The translations under genes were made by a program, and so were the position numbers. Below, one piece after another: positions 5,430-6,100 of a stretch of 6,100 nt of DNA. Each line of letters opens with the position of its first letter. Within the stretch, counting starts at the first letter, position 1. Source of the stretch: Prevotella sp. (GTDB lineage Bacteria > Bacteroidota > Bacteroidia > Bacteroidales > Bacteroidaceae); assembly GCA_021204605.1 (NCBI GenBank), contig JAJPZD010000234.1:1-6100 (forward strand). The letters run 5' to 3'. The notes under the pieces were generated by a model, which saw nothing but the letters and a program-made list of their open reading frames with translations, had not been told where the DNA came from and did no database searches.

Positions 5430-6100
5430 ATGAAACCGATTATAAAATACAGAGGGGGAAAGTCAACCGAGATACCAAATATAATGTGGCATATTCCACG
5501 TTTTGCAGGAAGGTACGTTGAGCCTTTCTTTGGGGGCGGTGCGCTCTTTTTCCATTTGGAACCTAGACGAGCCATTATAAATGATATCAATACCCCTTTG
5601 ATGAATTTCTATCGGGGCGTGAGGGATGATTTCGTTAAAGTCAGGGAAGAATTGGATTCTATTGAAAAACTGTATTCTTCTAATAGGGCAGAATTCGACC
5701 ATTTGAAAGCTCTTACACCAACAGAACGGGTTGAAGATAAGAATGAGGGTCTGTACTATGAATTACGCTCAATGTTCAACAATTTAGAAGAAAAGCGTTA
5801 TTCAGATGCGACGTTATACTACTATATCAACAAAACTGCGTATTCGGGGATGATACGCTATAATGCCAAGGGCGAGTTCAATGTGCCTTTTGGAAGATAT
5901 AAGAACCTGAATACGAGCAACGTATCTCTATCTCATAGCCGGTTATTGCAGCGTGCAGAGATTTATAATTGTGATTACAGTGAGATATTCAATATGTGTA
6001 AGGGGGATGATTTCGTTTTTCTTGACCCTCCATACGACTGCACTTTCAATGATTACGGCAATGAGGAATACAAGGATGGATTTGATGAGAATGCCCATAG
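5430..6100 (+). CDS. Dam/D12-class N6-adenine DNA methyltransferase, 3'-truncated by window edge
   Basis: The enzyme should transfer a methyl group from S-adenosylmethionine to the N6 of adenine in a short DNA site; the target cannot be read from sequence, though GATC is common in this class. The visible 223 residues follow the alpha-type order. Motif X is IIKYRGGKS (4-12). Motif I is VEPFFGGGAL (30-39), the AdoMet site. IINDINTPLMNFY (49-61) comes next. A family-typical stretch YYINKTAYSG...GEFNVPFG spans 131-155. The catalytic motif IV LDPPYD is at 198-203. The start is the first ATG after the promoter, and MKPIIKYRGGK fits the family N-terminus. D12 proteins usually run about 260-300 residues, so roughly 40-80 are missing at the right edge. 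Two hand-counted rows have 33% and 40% GC, more AT-rich than pckA. It may be an orphan phage-type methylase or half of a restriction-modification pair. It is divergent from the helicase-nuclease. Confidence 0.95.
   Translation, partial: MKPIIKYRGGKSTEIPNIMWHIPRFAGRYVEPFFGGGALFFHLEPRRAIINDINTPLMNFYRGVRDDFVKVREELDSIEKLYSSNRAEFDHLKALTPTERVEDKNEGLYYELRSMFNNLEEKRYSDATLYYYINKTAYSGMIRYNAKGEFNVPFGRYKNLNTSNVSLSHSRLLQRAEIYNCDYSEIFNMCKGDDFVFLDPPYDCTFNDYGNEEYKDGFDENAH

Noticed and set aside
5463..5702. 79-codon minus-strand open frame
   Set aside because: Antisense to the methyltransferase N-terminal part with its AdoMet motif; no independent support.

Overview
The window looks like a chromosomal segment from a member of the Bacteroidales, probably Prevotellaceae-like. 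Three things point there. Both promoters that can be placed in front of + strand genes carry the Bacteroidota -7 box TAnnTTTG (TATCTTTG at 1272 and at 5401). There are no strong Shine-Dalgarno sequences. The PckA, SRP RNA and tRNA sequences are of the type I associate with that order; the genus is an inference.

The left part (1-1530) is housekeeping. It opens inside pckA, the ATP-dependent phosphoenolpyruvate carboxykinase gene, of which the last ~331 codons are present. A 284-base gap follows. It holds two stem-loops (the second a plausible pckA terminator), a small C/G-rich inverted repeat, a T-rich tract of repeated CATTTTT units, and a -7 box. That box begins a compact RNA transcription unit: the small bacterial SRP RNA (ffs, about 1286-1390), abutted almost without a gap by tRNA-Thr(UGU) at 1392-1465. 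A hairpin at 1494-1523 lies between this unit and the convergent gene to its right and could terminate both.

The right part (1532-6100) looks accessory. A 1134-residue minus-strand gene encodes a Dna2-like fusion: a RecB/Cas4-type PD-(D/E)XK nuclease in the first half and a complete SF1B helicase in the second. Just upstream on the same strand is an 83-codon remnant of a Bro-N (phage antirepressor-type) protein with a TTG start and a family match that stops abruptly. Divergent from these, after a ~200-base AT-rich regulatory region with two perfect palindromes, is the 5' part of a Dam/D12-class N6-adenine DNA methyltransferase that runs off the window edge.

A modification enzyme divergent from a nuclease-helicase, beside a phage-type gene remnant and next to a tRNA gene, makes a reasonable candidate for a small DNA-defence or mobile-element module. 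No integrase, att duplication or classical restriction endonuclease is visible. Whether the three genes work together cannot be decided from this window alone.
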